A stretch of DNA of 64,000 nt from an uncultured Sphingobacteriales bacterium. GTDB lineage: Bacteria; Bacteroidota; Bacteroidia; Chitinophagales; Chitinophagaceae. How positions within the stretch are numbered: position 1 is the stretch's first letter; each line of letters opens with the position of its first letter. The position numbers and the translations under genes were made by a program. Below the pieces are notes generated by a model. It was not told where the DNA came from and searched no databases. It worked only from the letters and a program-made list of their open reading frames with translations. Below, one piece after another: positions 33,700 to 42,613 of the stretch. The stretch spans positions 34,118-98,117 of the forward strand of contig CAMLFX010000001.1 in the NCBI GenBank assembly GCA_946479435.1. Direction: 5' to 3'.

Positions 33700-34191
33700 A
33701 TGAACAAAATAAACGAACAACGAGTACAGGAGATCATAGCACGCTACCCGGAAGGGAAGCAAAAAAGTGCGTTGATACCTTTATTGCATATAGCGCAGGA
33801 GCAAAACAACGGTTGGCTGGATGTACCTGTTATGGATCATGTAGCTGAGCTGTTGCACATAAAACCTATTGAAGTGTACGAGGTGGCTACCTTTTATACC
33901 ATGTTCAACATGAAGCCGGTAGGTAAATATGTTTTTGAAGTATGCCGTACGGGCCCTTGTATGTTGAATGGCAGTGATCAGATCATCGATTACATAAAAC
34001 AAAAACTAAGCATCAGCGAAGGCGAAACTACGCCCGATGGTATGTTTACATTGAAGCCTGCAGAATGTTTAGGTGCATGCGGTTATGCGCCAATGATGCA
34101 GCTGGGCAAACATTTTAAAGAGCATCTTACTCCTGAAAAAGTAGATGCTATAATTGACGAATGCAGGAGAAACGCCGCCGCAACCAACTAA
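33700..34191 (+). CDS. nuoE: NADH-quinone oxidoreductase subunit E ([2Fe-2S])
   Basis: 163 residues, thioredoxin-like. Four cysteines of the N1a cluster: 'CRTGPC' and 'CLGACG'. ATG 33700 preferred over the in-frame TTG at 33697. Together with NuoF and NuoG forms the NADH-oxidising module. Confidence 0.95.
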   Translation: MNKINEQRVQEIIARYPEGKQKSALIPLLHIAQEQNNGWLDVPVMDHVAELLHIKPIEVYEVATFYTMFNMKPVGKYVFEVCRTGPCMLNGSDQIIDYIKQKLSISEGETTPDGMFTLKPAECLGACGYAPMMQLGKHFKEHLTPEKVDAIIDECRRNAAATN

Positions 34192-34200
34192 TTAAAAATG

Positions 34201-34260
34201 CAAAAGGCAAAGATCAGAAGCACAACACTTTTTGAATTTTGACTTTTAACTTTTGACTTT
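34201..34260 (+). repeat. nuo intergenic repeat, copy 2 (nuoE-nuoF)
   Basis: Same design as copy 1: left part with CAAAAGGCAAAGATCAGAAG, right part TTTTGAATTTTGACTTTTAACTTTTGACTTT split over 34231-34260, imperfectly complementary. Ends 9 bases before the nuoF ATG. Confidence 0.75.
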
Positions 34261-34269
34261 AAGAGATAA

Positions 34270-35619
34270 ATGAAATTATTATTAGAACACGCACACGTTG
34301 AGGGTATTCGTTATTACGATACCTATCGCAAGCATGGCGGTTACCGTTCTGTAGAGAAGGCATTTAAAATGTCGCCCGAAGAGATAGTGGAAGAGGTGAA
34401 GAAAAGCGGCCTGCGTGGTCGTGGTGGTGCGGGTTTCCCTACTGGTATGAAGTGGAGCTTCCTGGCTAAGCCAGAAGGCGTGCCTCGTCATCTGGTGTGC
34501 AATGCCGATGAATCAGAACCCGGTACTTTTAAAGACCGTTACCTGATGGAGTTCATTCCGCACTTGTTAGTGGAAGGTCTTATCGTCAGCAGTTTTGCAC
34601 TGGGTAGCAATGCTACTTATATATATATACGGGGTGAATACGCATGGATAGTTGATATACTGGAACAAGCGATTGGCGAAGCAAGAGCTAATGGCTGGCT
34701 GGGTAAGAACATCCTGGGTACAGGTTTCGATTGTGAAATATATGTACAGCGCGGTGCGGGAGCATATATATGCGGTGAAGAAACGGCACTGATAGAAAGC
34801 CTGGAAGGTAAGCGCGGCAACCCGCGTATCAAACCTCCCTTCCCCGCCATACAAGGTGTGTGGATGAGGCCAACCGTGGTGAACAACGTAGAAACATTGG
34901 CAGCAGTAGTACCCATAATAAATATGGGTGGTGATGAGTATGCTAAAATAGGCGTAGGCAAATCAACAGGTACCAAACTGCTTTCGGTTTGTGGTAATGT
35001 AAATAAGCCGGGCATCTACGAAATAGATATGACCCAAACGGTAGAAGAATTTATCTTCTCCGATGAATATTGTGGTGGCATACCTAAAGGCAAACGCCTG
35101 AAGGCATGTATCCCGGGTGGTTCATCCGTACCTATATTACCTGCTAACCTCTTGCTGAAAACAGCAAAAGGCGAAAACAGGATGATGAGTTACGAAGGAC
35201 TTGCAGATGGTGGTTTTGCTACCGGTACCATGATGGGTTCTGGTGGTTTTATTGTATTCGATGAAGATCAGTGCGTGGTTCGTCATACCATGACACTGGC
35301 TCGTTTCTACAACCACGAAAGTTGCGGACAATGCAGCCCTTGCCGCGAAGGCACCGGCTGGATGTACAAAATATTGAAGAATATAGAGAACGGAAAGGGT
35401 AAGATGAGCGATATTGACTTGCTTTGGGATATTCAGCGTAAGATAGAGGGTAACACCATCTGTCCGCTGGGCGATGCCGCAGCATGGCCTGTAGCCGCCG
35501 CTATCCGCCACTTCCGCGATGAATTTGAATGGCATATAACAAACCCTGCAGAAGCGGTAACCAGGAATTTTGGTTTAGCGCATTATGCAGACCCGATACA
35601 TGTGCCTACGGTAGCGTAG
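34270..35619 (+). CDS. nuoF: NADH-quinone oxidoreductase subunit F (FMN, NADH site)
   Basis: 449 residues. 'GLRGRGGAGFPTGMKW' is the FMN/NADH glycine-rich loop, 'CNADESEPGTFKDR' contacts nucleotide, and the [4Fe-4S] N3 cysteines are in 'ESCGQCSPCREG' plus a later 'NTICPLGDAAAWP'. Oxidises NADH and starts the electron chain. Confidence 0.96.
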   Translation: MKLLLEHAHVEGIRYYDTYRKHGGYRSVEKAFKMSPEEIVEEVKKSGLRGRGGAGFPTGMKWSFLAKPEGVPRHLVCNADESEPGTFKDRYLMEFIPHLLVEGLIVSSFALGSNATYIYIRGEYAWIVDILEQAIGEARANGWLGKNILGTGFDCEIYVQRGAGAYICGEETALIESLEGKRGNPRIKPPFPAIQGVWMRPTVVNNVETLAAVVPIINMGGDEYAKIGVGKSTGTKLLSVCGNVNKPGIYEIDMTQTVEEFIFSDEYCGGIPKGKRLKACIPGGSSVPILPANLLLKTAKGENRMMSYEGLADGGFATGTMMGSGGFIVFDEDQCVVRHTMTLARFYNHESCGQCSPCREGTGWMYKILKNIENGKGKMSDIDLLWDIQRKIEGNTICPLGDAAAWPVAAAIRHFRDEFEWHITNPAEAVTRNFGLAHYADPIHVPTVA

Positions 35620-35650
35620 TTTTTGGTTTTCAGTTTTAACTTTTGACTTA
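35620..35650 (+). repeat. nuo intergenic repeat, copy 3 (nuoF-nuoG), right half only
   Basis: The 37-base spacer consists almost wholly of the motif (GTTTTCAGTTTTAACTTTTG followed by ACTTAG). No left arm is present here. It ends 6 bases before nuoG. Confidence 0.65.
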
Positions 35651-35656
35651 GTTAGT

Positions 35657-36739
35657 ATGTCTGAGGTACAGAATTTTAAAGTAACGATTGATAATATAAC
35701 GGTAGAAGTACCCGCTGGTACTACTATACTTAATGCAGCACGCATGATAGGTGGAGAAGTAGCGCCGCCAACCATGTGCTATTACAGCAAGCTGAAAGAA
35801 AGTGGTGGTAAATGCCGTACCTGTTTAGTTGAGGTAAGCAAGGGTTCTGAAAAAGACCCACGCCCTATGCCAAAGCTGGTAGCCAGCTGCCGTACTACTG
35901 TTATGGATGGTATGGAAGTGAAAAACATCACTTCTGAAAAAGTAATTGATGCGCGTAAAGGTGTGGTTGAATTCTTATTGCTGAACCACCCCCTCGATTG
36001 CCCGGTTTGCGACCAGGCCGGCGAATGTAACCTGCAGGATCTTAGCTATGAGCATGGTGATTCAGGTACACGCTATGAATTTCCCCGTCGCACATTCGAG
36101 AAAGAAGATATCGGTGAGTACATACAACTGCACATGACGCGTTGCATACTTTGTTACCGTTGCGTGAATACAGCATCAGAACTTACCAATAAACGTGAGC
36201 ATGGTGTACTGGATCGTGGTGACCACTCTACTATCAGTACTTACCTGAACAAAGCATTAGACAACGAATTTATAGGCAACGTAATTGACGTATGCCCGGT
36301 AGGTGCGCTGACCGATAAAACATTCCGTTTTAAGAACAGGGTGTGGTTCACCAAACCGGTAGATGCACACCGCGATTGCCCTACTTGCAGCGGTAAAACG
36401 CGCTTGTGGATGCGTGGCGATGAAGTGTACCGCGTTACTGCCCGTAAAAACGAGTGGGATGAAGTTGAAGAATGGATCTGTAACGATTGCCGTTTCCATA
36501 AAAAGGAAACAAAAGACTGGGTAATTGAAGGCCCGTCGAAAGTGAACCGTCACAGTGTTATATCGCAAGGTCATTATGTAGGTGTAAAGAAATCGCAAAA
36601 CTTCCTGCCCGATGTAATTGGGAAGGATCCTAAGTTGCTGATGGACATACACAGTATCAGTGATGTAAACAGGCCGGAGATAGAACTATCGAAAATAGAG
36701 GGCCCGGCACATTCTGACGATTTTAAGAAAGACCAGTAA
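35657..36739 (+). CDS. nuoG: NADH-quinone oxidoreductase subunit G, short form
   Basis: 360 residues, far shorter than the roughly 700-900 of proteobacterial NuoG. N-terminal [2Fe-2S] ferredoxin domain (Cys in 'MCYYSKLKESGGKCRTCLVEV'), then HxxxCxxC-type and [4Fe-4S] ligands in 'HPLDCPVCDQAGECNLQ', 'CILCYRCV', 'CPVGALTDKTF' and 'DCPTCSGKTRLW'. The molybdopterin-oxidoreductase-like C-terminal domain is missing: after the Fe-S region ('CNDCRFHKKETKDW') only about 70 residues remain. The frame is intact and ends cleanly 32 bases before nuoH, so this is a family variant and not a truncation. Confidence 0.92.
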   Translation: MSEVQNFKVTIDNITVEVPAGTTILNAARMIGGEVAPPTMCYYSKLKESGGKCRTCLVEVSKGSEKDPRPMPKLVASCRTTVMDGMEVKNITSEKVIDARKGVVEFLLLNHPLDCPVCDQAGECNLQDLSYEHGDSGTRYEFPRRTFEKEDIGEYIQLHMTRCILCYRCVNTASELTNKREHGVLDRGDHSTISTYLNKALDNEFIGNVIDVCPVGALTDKTFRFKNRVWFTKPVDAHRDCPTCSGKTRLWMRGDEVYRVTARKNEWDEVEEWICNDCRFHKKETKDWVIEGPSKVNRHSVISQGHYVGVKKSQNFLPDVIGKDPKLLMDIHSISDVNRPEIELSKIEGPAHSDDFKKDQ

Positions 36740-36771
36740 AAAATTAACGAACTAATTACTTTTGCGCCGTT

Positions 36772-37842
36772 ATGCTATTATTGCAAGTTGACATAGCTTT
36801 TATCATAGAGAAGGTAATCCTAATATCAGTTATACTGATGGGTTCGCTGGGTGTAGCCATGTATGCTACCTGGGGCGAGCGTAAAGTAGCAGCTGTAATG
36901 CAGGATCGTCGTGGCCCTAACCGTGCGGGTCCGTTTGGTTTACTACAACCCCTGGCCGATGGTTTGAAACTTTTCATGAAAGAAGAGATCATCCCCGACC
37001 GCTCTACACGTTTCTTATTTATACTGGGCCCATGTTTGGCAATGCTTACTGCTACCATGACCAGCGCTGTTATTCCGTGGGGACCTGATTATGTTACTGA
37101 AACAGGGCGTGTTATTTCTTTCCAGGTTGCAGATATTAATATAGGTATCCTTTTTGTGTTTGGTGTAGTGAGCCTTGGTGTATATGGTGTCATGCTGGGT
37201 GGCTGGGCATCGAACAACAAATTTTCTTTATTAAGTAGCATCCGTGCCGCATCGCAGGCCATCTCTTACGAGCTGGCTATGGGTATCAGCCTTATTGCTT
37301 TATTAATGATGACTGGTTCTTTAAGCATGCGCGATATAGTTGGCCAGCAGCATGGCTTTTGGGATAACGGATATTTTACCTGGAACTTCTTCAAACAGCC
37401 ATTAGGCTTCTTCATATTCCTGGTTTGCTCTTTTGCTGAACTGAACCGTGCTCCTTTCGATCTTCCCGAATGCGAAAGCGAATTGAACATGGGTTACCAC
37501 CAGGAGTATTCGTCTATGAAACTGGGCTTCTACCTGTTTGCTGAATATATCAATATGTTTATCAGCTCGGCGATATTGGCTACCCTGTTCTTCGGTGGTT
37601 ACAATTTCCCGTTCATGGATCAGGTTGCAGGTGCGGTACACCCAATGCTGTTTACGCTGATATGCGTAATGGTACTAATGACTAAAATAATTGCATTTAT
37701 ACTGTTCTTCATGTTCATAAGGTGGACGCTTCCGCGTTTCCGTTATGATCAGTTGATGAACATAGGTTGGAAATCACTGATACCGCTGGCACTATTTAAT
37801 ATGCTGGTAACAGGTGCGGTGATATTGTGGGTAATCAGATAG
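36772..37842 (+). CDS. nuoH: NADH-quinone oxidoreductase subunit H
   Basis: 356 residues, eight to nine transmembrane helices. 'YATWGERKVAAVMQDRRGPNRAGPFGLLQPLADGLKLFMKE' and 'ELNRAPFDLPECESEL' are ND1 hallmarks lining the quinone channel. Links peripheral to membrane arm. Confidence 0.96.
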   Translation: MLLLQVDIAFIIEKVILISVILMGSLGVAMYATWGERKVAAVMQDRRGPNRAGPFGLLQPLADGLKLFMKEEIIPDRSTRFLFILGPCLAMLTATMTSAVIPWGPDYVTETGRVISFQVADINIGILFVFGVVSLGVYGVMLGGWASNNKFSLLSSIRAASQAISYELAMGISLIALLMMTGSLSMRDIVGQQHGFWDNGYFTWNFFKQPLGFFIFLVCSFAELNRAPFDLPECESELNMGYHQEYSSMKLGFYLFAEYINMFISSAILATLFFGGYNFPFMDQVAGAVHPMLFTLICVMVLMTKIIAFILFFMFIRWTLPRFRYDQLMNIGWKSLIPLALFNMLVTGAVILWVIR

Positions 37843-37857
37843 AAACGAATCAGAACA

Positions 37858-38370
37858 ATGGAAAAACTAACAGATAAATCAGTACAGGTAGATCGCAGCC
37901 CAATGACATTTGGCGAGCGTATGTACCTGCCTGCCATTGCCAAAGGGTTGAGTATTACGGTTGGGCACATCTTTAAAAAGAAAGCTACTGTAAGCTACCC
38001 TGAAGAGAAGCGCCCGTTCAGCCCGGTATTCCGTGGCCTGCACGTGCTGAACCGAGATGAAGAAGGCCGCGAACGCTGCACAGCCTGTGGTTTGTGTGCA
38101 TTAGCATGCCCTGCGGAAGCTATTACTATGGAAGCTGCAGAACGCAAGCCGGGTGAAGAAACATTGTACCGCGAAGAGAAGTATGCAGCTAAATATGAAA
38201 TAAACATGCTGCGTTGCATATTCTGTGGTTATTGCGAAGAGGCTTGTCCTAAAGATGCGGTATATCTCAGCGAAACGGTAATGCCATCGAACTACACACG
38301 CAAAAGTTTCATCTATAAAAAAGAAGATCTTTTGATCCCTCACCCTAAAATGCAAGAAGGCGCAAAATAA
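37858..38370 (+). CDS. nuoI: NADH-quinone oxidoreductase subunit I (2x[4Fe-4S])
   Basis: 170 residues with two ferredoxin motifs: 'CTACGLCALACP' and 'CIFCGYCEEACP', binding clusters N6a and N6b that pass electrons to N2. The next gene starts 2 bases after its stop. Confidence 0.96.
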   Translation: MEKLTDKSVQVDRSPMTFGERMYLPAIAKGLSITVGHIFKKKATVSYPEEKRPFSPVFRGLHVLNRDEEGRERCTACGLCALACPAEAITMEAAERKPGEETLYREEKYAAKYEINMLRCIFCGYCEEACPKDAVYLSETVMPSNYTRKSFIYKKEDLLIPHPKMQEGAK

Positions 38371-38372
38371 TT

Positions 38373-38888
38373 ATGAGCACTTTCGAGATAATATTCTGGT
38401 TCCTTTCAGTAATGGCTATAAGCTCTGCATTGGGTGTGGTATTAAGCCGCAACCCGGTGAACAGCGTGCTGTTCCTGATCCTTACTTTCTTTTCTATATC
38501 AGGCCACTATATATTAATGAACGCCCAGTTCCTGGCGGTGGTTAATATAATAGTATATGCCGGTGCCATCATGGTACTGTTCCTGTTCGTTATCATGCTC
38601 ATGAATTTGAATGCCGATAGCGAACCGCAGAAGAACAGGCTGGTGCAATTGGCGGGTGTTATATCGGGTGGTACATTATTCCTTATCGTACTGGCTGCGT
38701 TGAGAACATCTACCGTTAGACCTTTAGAGCAAACGCCAACAGATATCGGGTTGATAAAAAATCTTGGTAAAACATTGTTCACGCAATTCGTTCTGCCATT
38801 CGAAATAAGTAGTGTGTTATTCCTCAGTGCGATGATAGGTGCTATAGTAATTGGTAAAAAGGAAGAAGCCACCACGATTGAAAAATAG
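38373..38888 (+). CDS. nuoJ: NADH-quinone oxidoreductase subunit J
   Basis: 171 residues, five transmembrane helices. 'NPVNSVLFLILTFFSISGHYILMNAQFLAVVNIIVYAGAIMVLFLFVIMLMNL' is the conserved ND6 core with its pi-bulge helix. Membrane arm, between nuoI and nuoK. Confidence 0.95.
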   Translation: MSTFEIIFWFLSVMAISSALGVVLSRNPVNSVLFLILTFFSISGHYILMNAQFLAVVNIIVYAGAIMVLFLFVIMLMNLNADSEPQKNRLVQLAGVISGGTLFLIVLAALRTSTVRPLEQTPTDIGLIKNLGKTLFTQFVLPFEISSVLFLSAMIGAIVIGKKEEATTIEK

Positions 38889-38909
38889 TTAGACTTAATT
38901 TTTTTTTAG

Positions 38910-39209
38910 ATGCCTGTACAATATTATCTGTTCCTGAGCCTTGCCTTGTTTTGCATAGGTATAATGGGCACCATGATGCGCCGCAACGCCATCATCATAT
39001 TTATGTGCATTGAGCTGATGCTGAATGCTGCGAACCTTTTGTTGGTTGCTTTTTCTAAAATGTATAACGACGGCGCTGCACAAATATTTGTGTTCTTTAT
39101 AATGGTGGTAGCCGCTGCGGAAGTTGCCGTTGGCCTTGCCATTATTGTAATGATGTACCGCAAAGTACATTCGGTAGATATAAATATTTTGAACAGGTTG
39201 AAGCATTAA
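38910..39209 (+). CDS. nuoK: NADH-quinone oxidoreductase subunit K
   Basis: 99 residues, three transmembrane helices with membrane glutamates in '[15 protein letters not shown]' and '[13 protein letters not shown]', which serve proton transfer. Preceded by a T-rich stretch (38898-38907) and followed by nuoL after 7 bases. Confidence 0.95.
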   Translation: MPVQYYLFLSLALFCIGIMGTMMRRNAIIIFMCIELMLNAANLLLVAFSKMYNDGAAQIFVFFIMVVAAAEVAVGLAIIVMMYRKVHSVDINILNRLKH

Positions 39210-39216
39210 TTTGAGC

Positions 39217-41100
39217 ATGACACAATTAGTTTACTTAGTACCCTTATTTCCCCTGATCGGTTTCCTGATCAATGGTATAGGCTGGAGAAAAATGCCTAAG
39301 TCGGCAGGCGGTGTTATTGGCAGCCTGGCTATCCTGGCTTCGTTTGCAGTATCGCTCGGTATCTTCTTCGAAGTGAAAGATGCCGTTGAACCTACCTATG
39401 TTCACCTGTTCGATTTTATACAATCAGGCAAATTGTACATACCATTTACTTTCCAGGTCGATCAGTTGTCTTCTTTATTCCTGCTTATCATTACCGGCAT
39501 CGGTTTCCTGATACACGTATACTCTACATCTTATATGCACGATGATGAAGGCATGGTGAAATACTTCGCCTACCTGAACCTGTTCGTGTTCTCGATGTTG
39601 CTATTGGTATTAGGCGCTAACTACCTCATCATGTTCATTGGTTGGGAAGGTGTAGGCCTTTGCTCTTACCTGCTTATTGGTTTCTGGTTCAAGAACCGCG
39701 ACTATACCAATGCTGCTAAAAAAGCATTCGTGATGAACCGTATCGGTGACCTTGGCTTTTTGGTAGGTATGCTGATGGTACTGTACACTTATGGTACACT
39801 TTCTTACCAGGATTTCTTTGGTCAATTGAAAAGCGGCGCAGTACCTGTTGATCCTTCTTTATACAACTGGATAGCCATTTGCTTCTTTATAGGTGCTATG
39901 GGTAAAAGTGCCCAGATACCTTTATACACATGGCTACCCGATGCGATGGCGGGTCCAACCCCGGTATCGGCACTGATACACGCGGCTACCATGGTTACCG
40001 CAGGTATTTATATGATAGCGCGTAGCAGTGCTTTATATGATCTTGCACCAATGGCGCTGAACCTTGTCGGTATCATCGGTTTGGCAACAGCATTATTCGC
40101 TGCAACCATTGCCATCAAGCAATACGATATTAAAAAAGTACTGGCCTATTCTACCGTTAGTCAATTGGGCTTTATGTTCCTGGCTTTGGGTATGGGTGCT
40201 TATACTACGGCTGTGTTCCACGTTATGACACACGCCTTCTTCAAAGCCCTTTTGTTCCTGGGTAGCGGTAGTGTGATACACGCAATGGGTGGTGAGCAAG
40301 ATATCCGCCTGATGGGCGGCCTCAGCAAAAAAATGCGCATCACGCAGGTTACTTTCCTGACAGGTTGTTTGGCTATCGCAGGGATCCCCGGTTTTTCAGG
40401 CTTCTTCTCTAAAGATGAAATTTTAGCTGCTACATACGCACACAGCCCCGTAATGTATTACCTCGCTTTAGCTGCTGCTATGATGACTGCTTTCTATATG
40501 TTCCGTTTATACTTCCTTACGTTCACAGGTACTTTCCGCGGCACGCACGAACAGGAACATCATCTGCACGAAAGCCCTGCGGCTATCACTATACCGCTTA
40601 TAATATTAGCTATACTTTCAGTGGTAGGTGGTTATGTTGGCCTGCCTCCAGTTATCAGCGAGCATCATACATTTATGACTTACCTGGCTCCGGTACTTAC
40701 CAACCTGGGCGAGCATCATTTAAGCCATGGCACCGAATGGATGTTGATGGGTCTTTCAACGGGCCTGGTCATCATCATGATCATTGTAGCATACACACGC
40801 ACTAAGAAACCTGACTTTACACCAAACAGCGGCCTGGCAAAAGTGCTGGAAGATAAATGGTATGTCGATGAACTGTATGATGCCATCATCGTTCGCCCTA
40901 TAGAAGGTTTGTCGAACGTGTTGAACAAATTCGTTGAGAAGATGGGTATCGATGGTGCGGTGAATGGTGTGGGTAAAACAGTGCGTTGGGGTGGCGACCG
41001 TATCCGCCTGCTGCAAAGCGGACAGGTTGGTTTCTACATCTTCGCCATGGTGATAGGTATAACATTATTATTCGCGCTAAGCTTTTTCTGGATTCATTAG
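39217..41100 (+). CDS. nuoL: NADH-quinone oxidoreductase subunit L (antiporter-like)
   Basis: 627 residues, about 16 transmembrane helices. 'FIGWEGVGLCSYLLIGFW' carries the key Glu; 'LPDAMAGPTPVSALIHAATMVTAGIYMI' and 'AYSTVSQLGFM' with 'HAFFKALLFLG' mark the proton channel; a lateral helix lies near the C-terminus. Start is ATG 39217, not the in-frame TTG at 39211. Pumps protons at the distal end of the membrane arm. Confidence 0.96.
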   Translation: MTQLVYLVPLFPLIGFLINGIGWRKMPKSAGGVIGSLAILASFAVSLGIFFEVKDAVEPTYVHLFDFIQSGKLYIPFTFQVDQLSSLFLLIITGIGFLIHVYSTSYMHDDEGMVKYFAYLNLFVFSMLLLVLGANYLIMFIGWEGVGLCSYLLIGFWFKNRDYTNAAKKAFVMNRIGDLGFLVGMLMVLYTYGTLSYQDFFGQLKSGAVPVDPSLYNWIAICFFIGAMGKSAQIPLYTWLPDAMAGPTPVSALIHAATMVTAGIYMIARSSALYDLAPMALNLVGIIGLATALFAATIAIKQYDIKKVLAYSTVSQLGFMFLALGMGAYTTAVFHVMTHAFFKALLFLGSGSVIHAMGGEQDIRLMGGLSKKMRITQVTFLTGCLAIAGIPGFSGFFSKDEILAATYAHSPVMYYLALAAAMMTAFYMFRLYFLTFTGTFRGTHEQEHHLHESPAAITIPLIILAILSVVGGYVGLPPVISEHHTFMTYLAPVLTNLGEHHLSHGTEWMLMGLSTGLVIIMIIVAYTRTKKPDFTPNSGLAKVLEDKWYVDELYDAIIVRPIEGLSNVLNKFVEKMGIDGAVNGVGKTVRWGGDRIRLLQSGQVGFYIFAMVIGITLLFALSFFWIH

Positions 41101-41134
41101 ATAAAACAGCAACTGCAAATATTGCAATAGCATT

Positions 41135-42574
41135 ATGATCTTAACATTACTCATATTGATTCCTTTGATAGCAGGCATACTCAGCTTTGTTGTTAAGGGG
41201 AATGGTGCAAAAGGGCTGGCGCTGTGCAGCTCGTTGGTAACGCTTGCAGTGGCAGCTTATGTAAGCGCTACAAGTGCCGAACCTATCGGCTGGAGCATGC
41301 AATGGATACCCCGCCTTGGTACGCAAATATCTTTACAGGCCGATGGTATGAGCGCAATGCTTTGCCTGCTGGTTGGTATCGTTATGCCGGTCATCTTCAT
41401 CAGCAACTGGAATAAACAAGTAGAAAGGCCGCATGCTTTCTATGGTTTAATGCTTTTATCGCAAGCGGGTATCACAGGTGTTTTCCTTGCTTACGATGCT
41501 TTGTTATTCTATTTCTTCTGGGAGCTTGCATTGATACCTGTTTACTTCCTTTGCTCGCAATGGGGTGGTGAAAAGCGTATACCTGTTACCTTCAAATTCT
41601 TCGTCTATACTTTCGTAGGCAGCTTAATGATGCTGGCTGCGCTGATATATCTTTCATTGCAAAACCCGGGTGCAAACGCATACTCATGGCCTAATATAGT
41701 ACGTGCGGGTATGTCGCTGCCGGCTGGTGCGCAAATAAGTTTATTCTGGCTCATCTTCATAGCCTTTGCTATCAAGATGCCGATATTCCCTTTCCATACC
41801 TGGCAGCCCGATACGTATGAACAATCCCCAACACCTGTTACTATTATACTTAGTGCACTGATGGTGAAGATGGGTATGTTCGCGGTGATACGCTGGTTGC
41901 TACCCGTATTACCTGCAGGTGTTGCTTACTGGTCTGATACGGTTATCATACTGTCTGTTATAGGTATTGTATATGCATCGTGCATCGCTATTGTGCAAAC
42001 TGATCTAAAAAGACTGGTGGCGTATTCTTCTATTGCACACATGGGCTTGATGTCTGCTGCTGCTTTCTCGCAAAGCCATGTAGGTATGCATGGCCTTATG
42101 GTGCAAATGTTCAACCACGGTATCAACATTACCGGTATGTGGCTTATCATTAGCATGATTGAGCAACGCTGGGGTACGCGCGATATGACCAAGTTGGGTG
42201 GCATGGCTTCAACCGCACCTAAAATGGCTATCGCTTTAGTAATTATAGCATTCGCAAATATTGCACTGCCACTTACCAATGGTTTCATTGGCGAGTTCAT
42301 GTTGTTCAATGGTTTGTTCGAAAGCGCATCGCCTTACCATATTACTTTTATGGTAGTGGCTGGCTTGGGTATCATCTTAGGAGCAGTTTATACGCTGAAC
42401 ATGGTGCAGAAAACAGCTTATGGAAATGCTGCACAAATGGTGGTAAATAAAGATCTGTCGACGAACGAATATGTGGGACTGGCTATAGTAATTGGACTAA
42501 TACTGGTTTTGGGTGTGTATCCAAAACCATTGCTCGATATGACTGCAGGCGTGGTAAACCTGATGATACCGTAA
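41135..42574 (+). CDS. nuoM: NADH-quinone oxidoreductase subunit M
   Basis: 479 residues, about 14 transmembrane helices. Key Glu in 'LLFYFFWELALIPVYFL', proton-channel segment 'PIFPFHTWQPDTYEQSPTPVTIILSALMVKMGMF' and 'AYSSIAHMG'. Antiporter-like pump subunit between nuoL and nuoN. Confidence 0.96.
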   Translation: MILTLLILIPLIAGILSFVVKGNGAKGLALCSSLVTLAVAAYVSATSAEPIGWSMQWIPRLGTQISLQADGMSAMLCLLVGIVMPVIFISNWNKQVERPHAFYGLMLLSQAGITGVFLAYDALLFYFFWELALIPVYFLCSQWGGEKRIPVTFKFFVYTFVGSLMMLAALIYLSLQNPGANAYSWPNIVRAGMSLPAGAQISLFWLIFIAFAIKMPIFPFHTWQPDTYEQSPTPVTIILSALMVKMGMFAVIRWLLPVLPAGVAYWSDTVIILSVIGIVYASCIAIVQTDLKRLVAYSSIAHMGLMSAAAFSQSHVGMHGLMVQMFNHGINITGMWLIISMIEQRWGTRDMTKLGGMASTAPKMAIALVIIAFANIALPLTNGFIGEFMLFNGLFESASPYHITFMVVAGLGIILGAVYTLNMVQKTAYGNAAQMVVNKDLSTNEYVGLAIVIGLILVLGVYPKPLLDMTAGVVNLMIP

Positions 42575-42583
42575 CCTGTAATA

Positions 42584-42613
42584 ATATTTTGACATTTAAC
42601 TCTTGTATTTGAA
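42584..42613 (+). repeat. nuo intergenic repeat, copy 4 (nuoM-nuoN), degenerate
   Basis: ATATTTTGACATTTAACTCT followed by TGTATTTGAA reads as a degraded version of the TTTTGACTTTTAACTTTTGACTT motif, ending directly at the nuoN start codon. Confidence 0.5.

Noticed and set aside
35657..36739. NuoG as a truncated pseudogene
   Set aside because: Clean stop, normal spacing to nuoH, intact Fe-S ligands; short NuoG fits the lineage.
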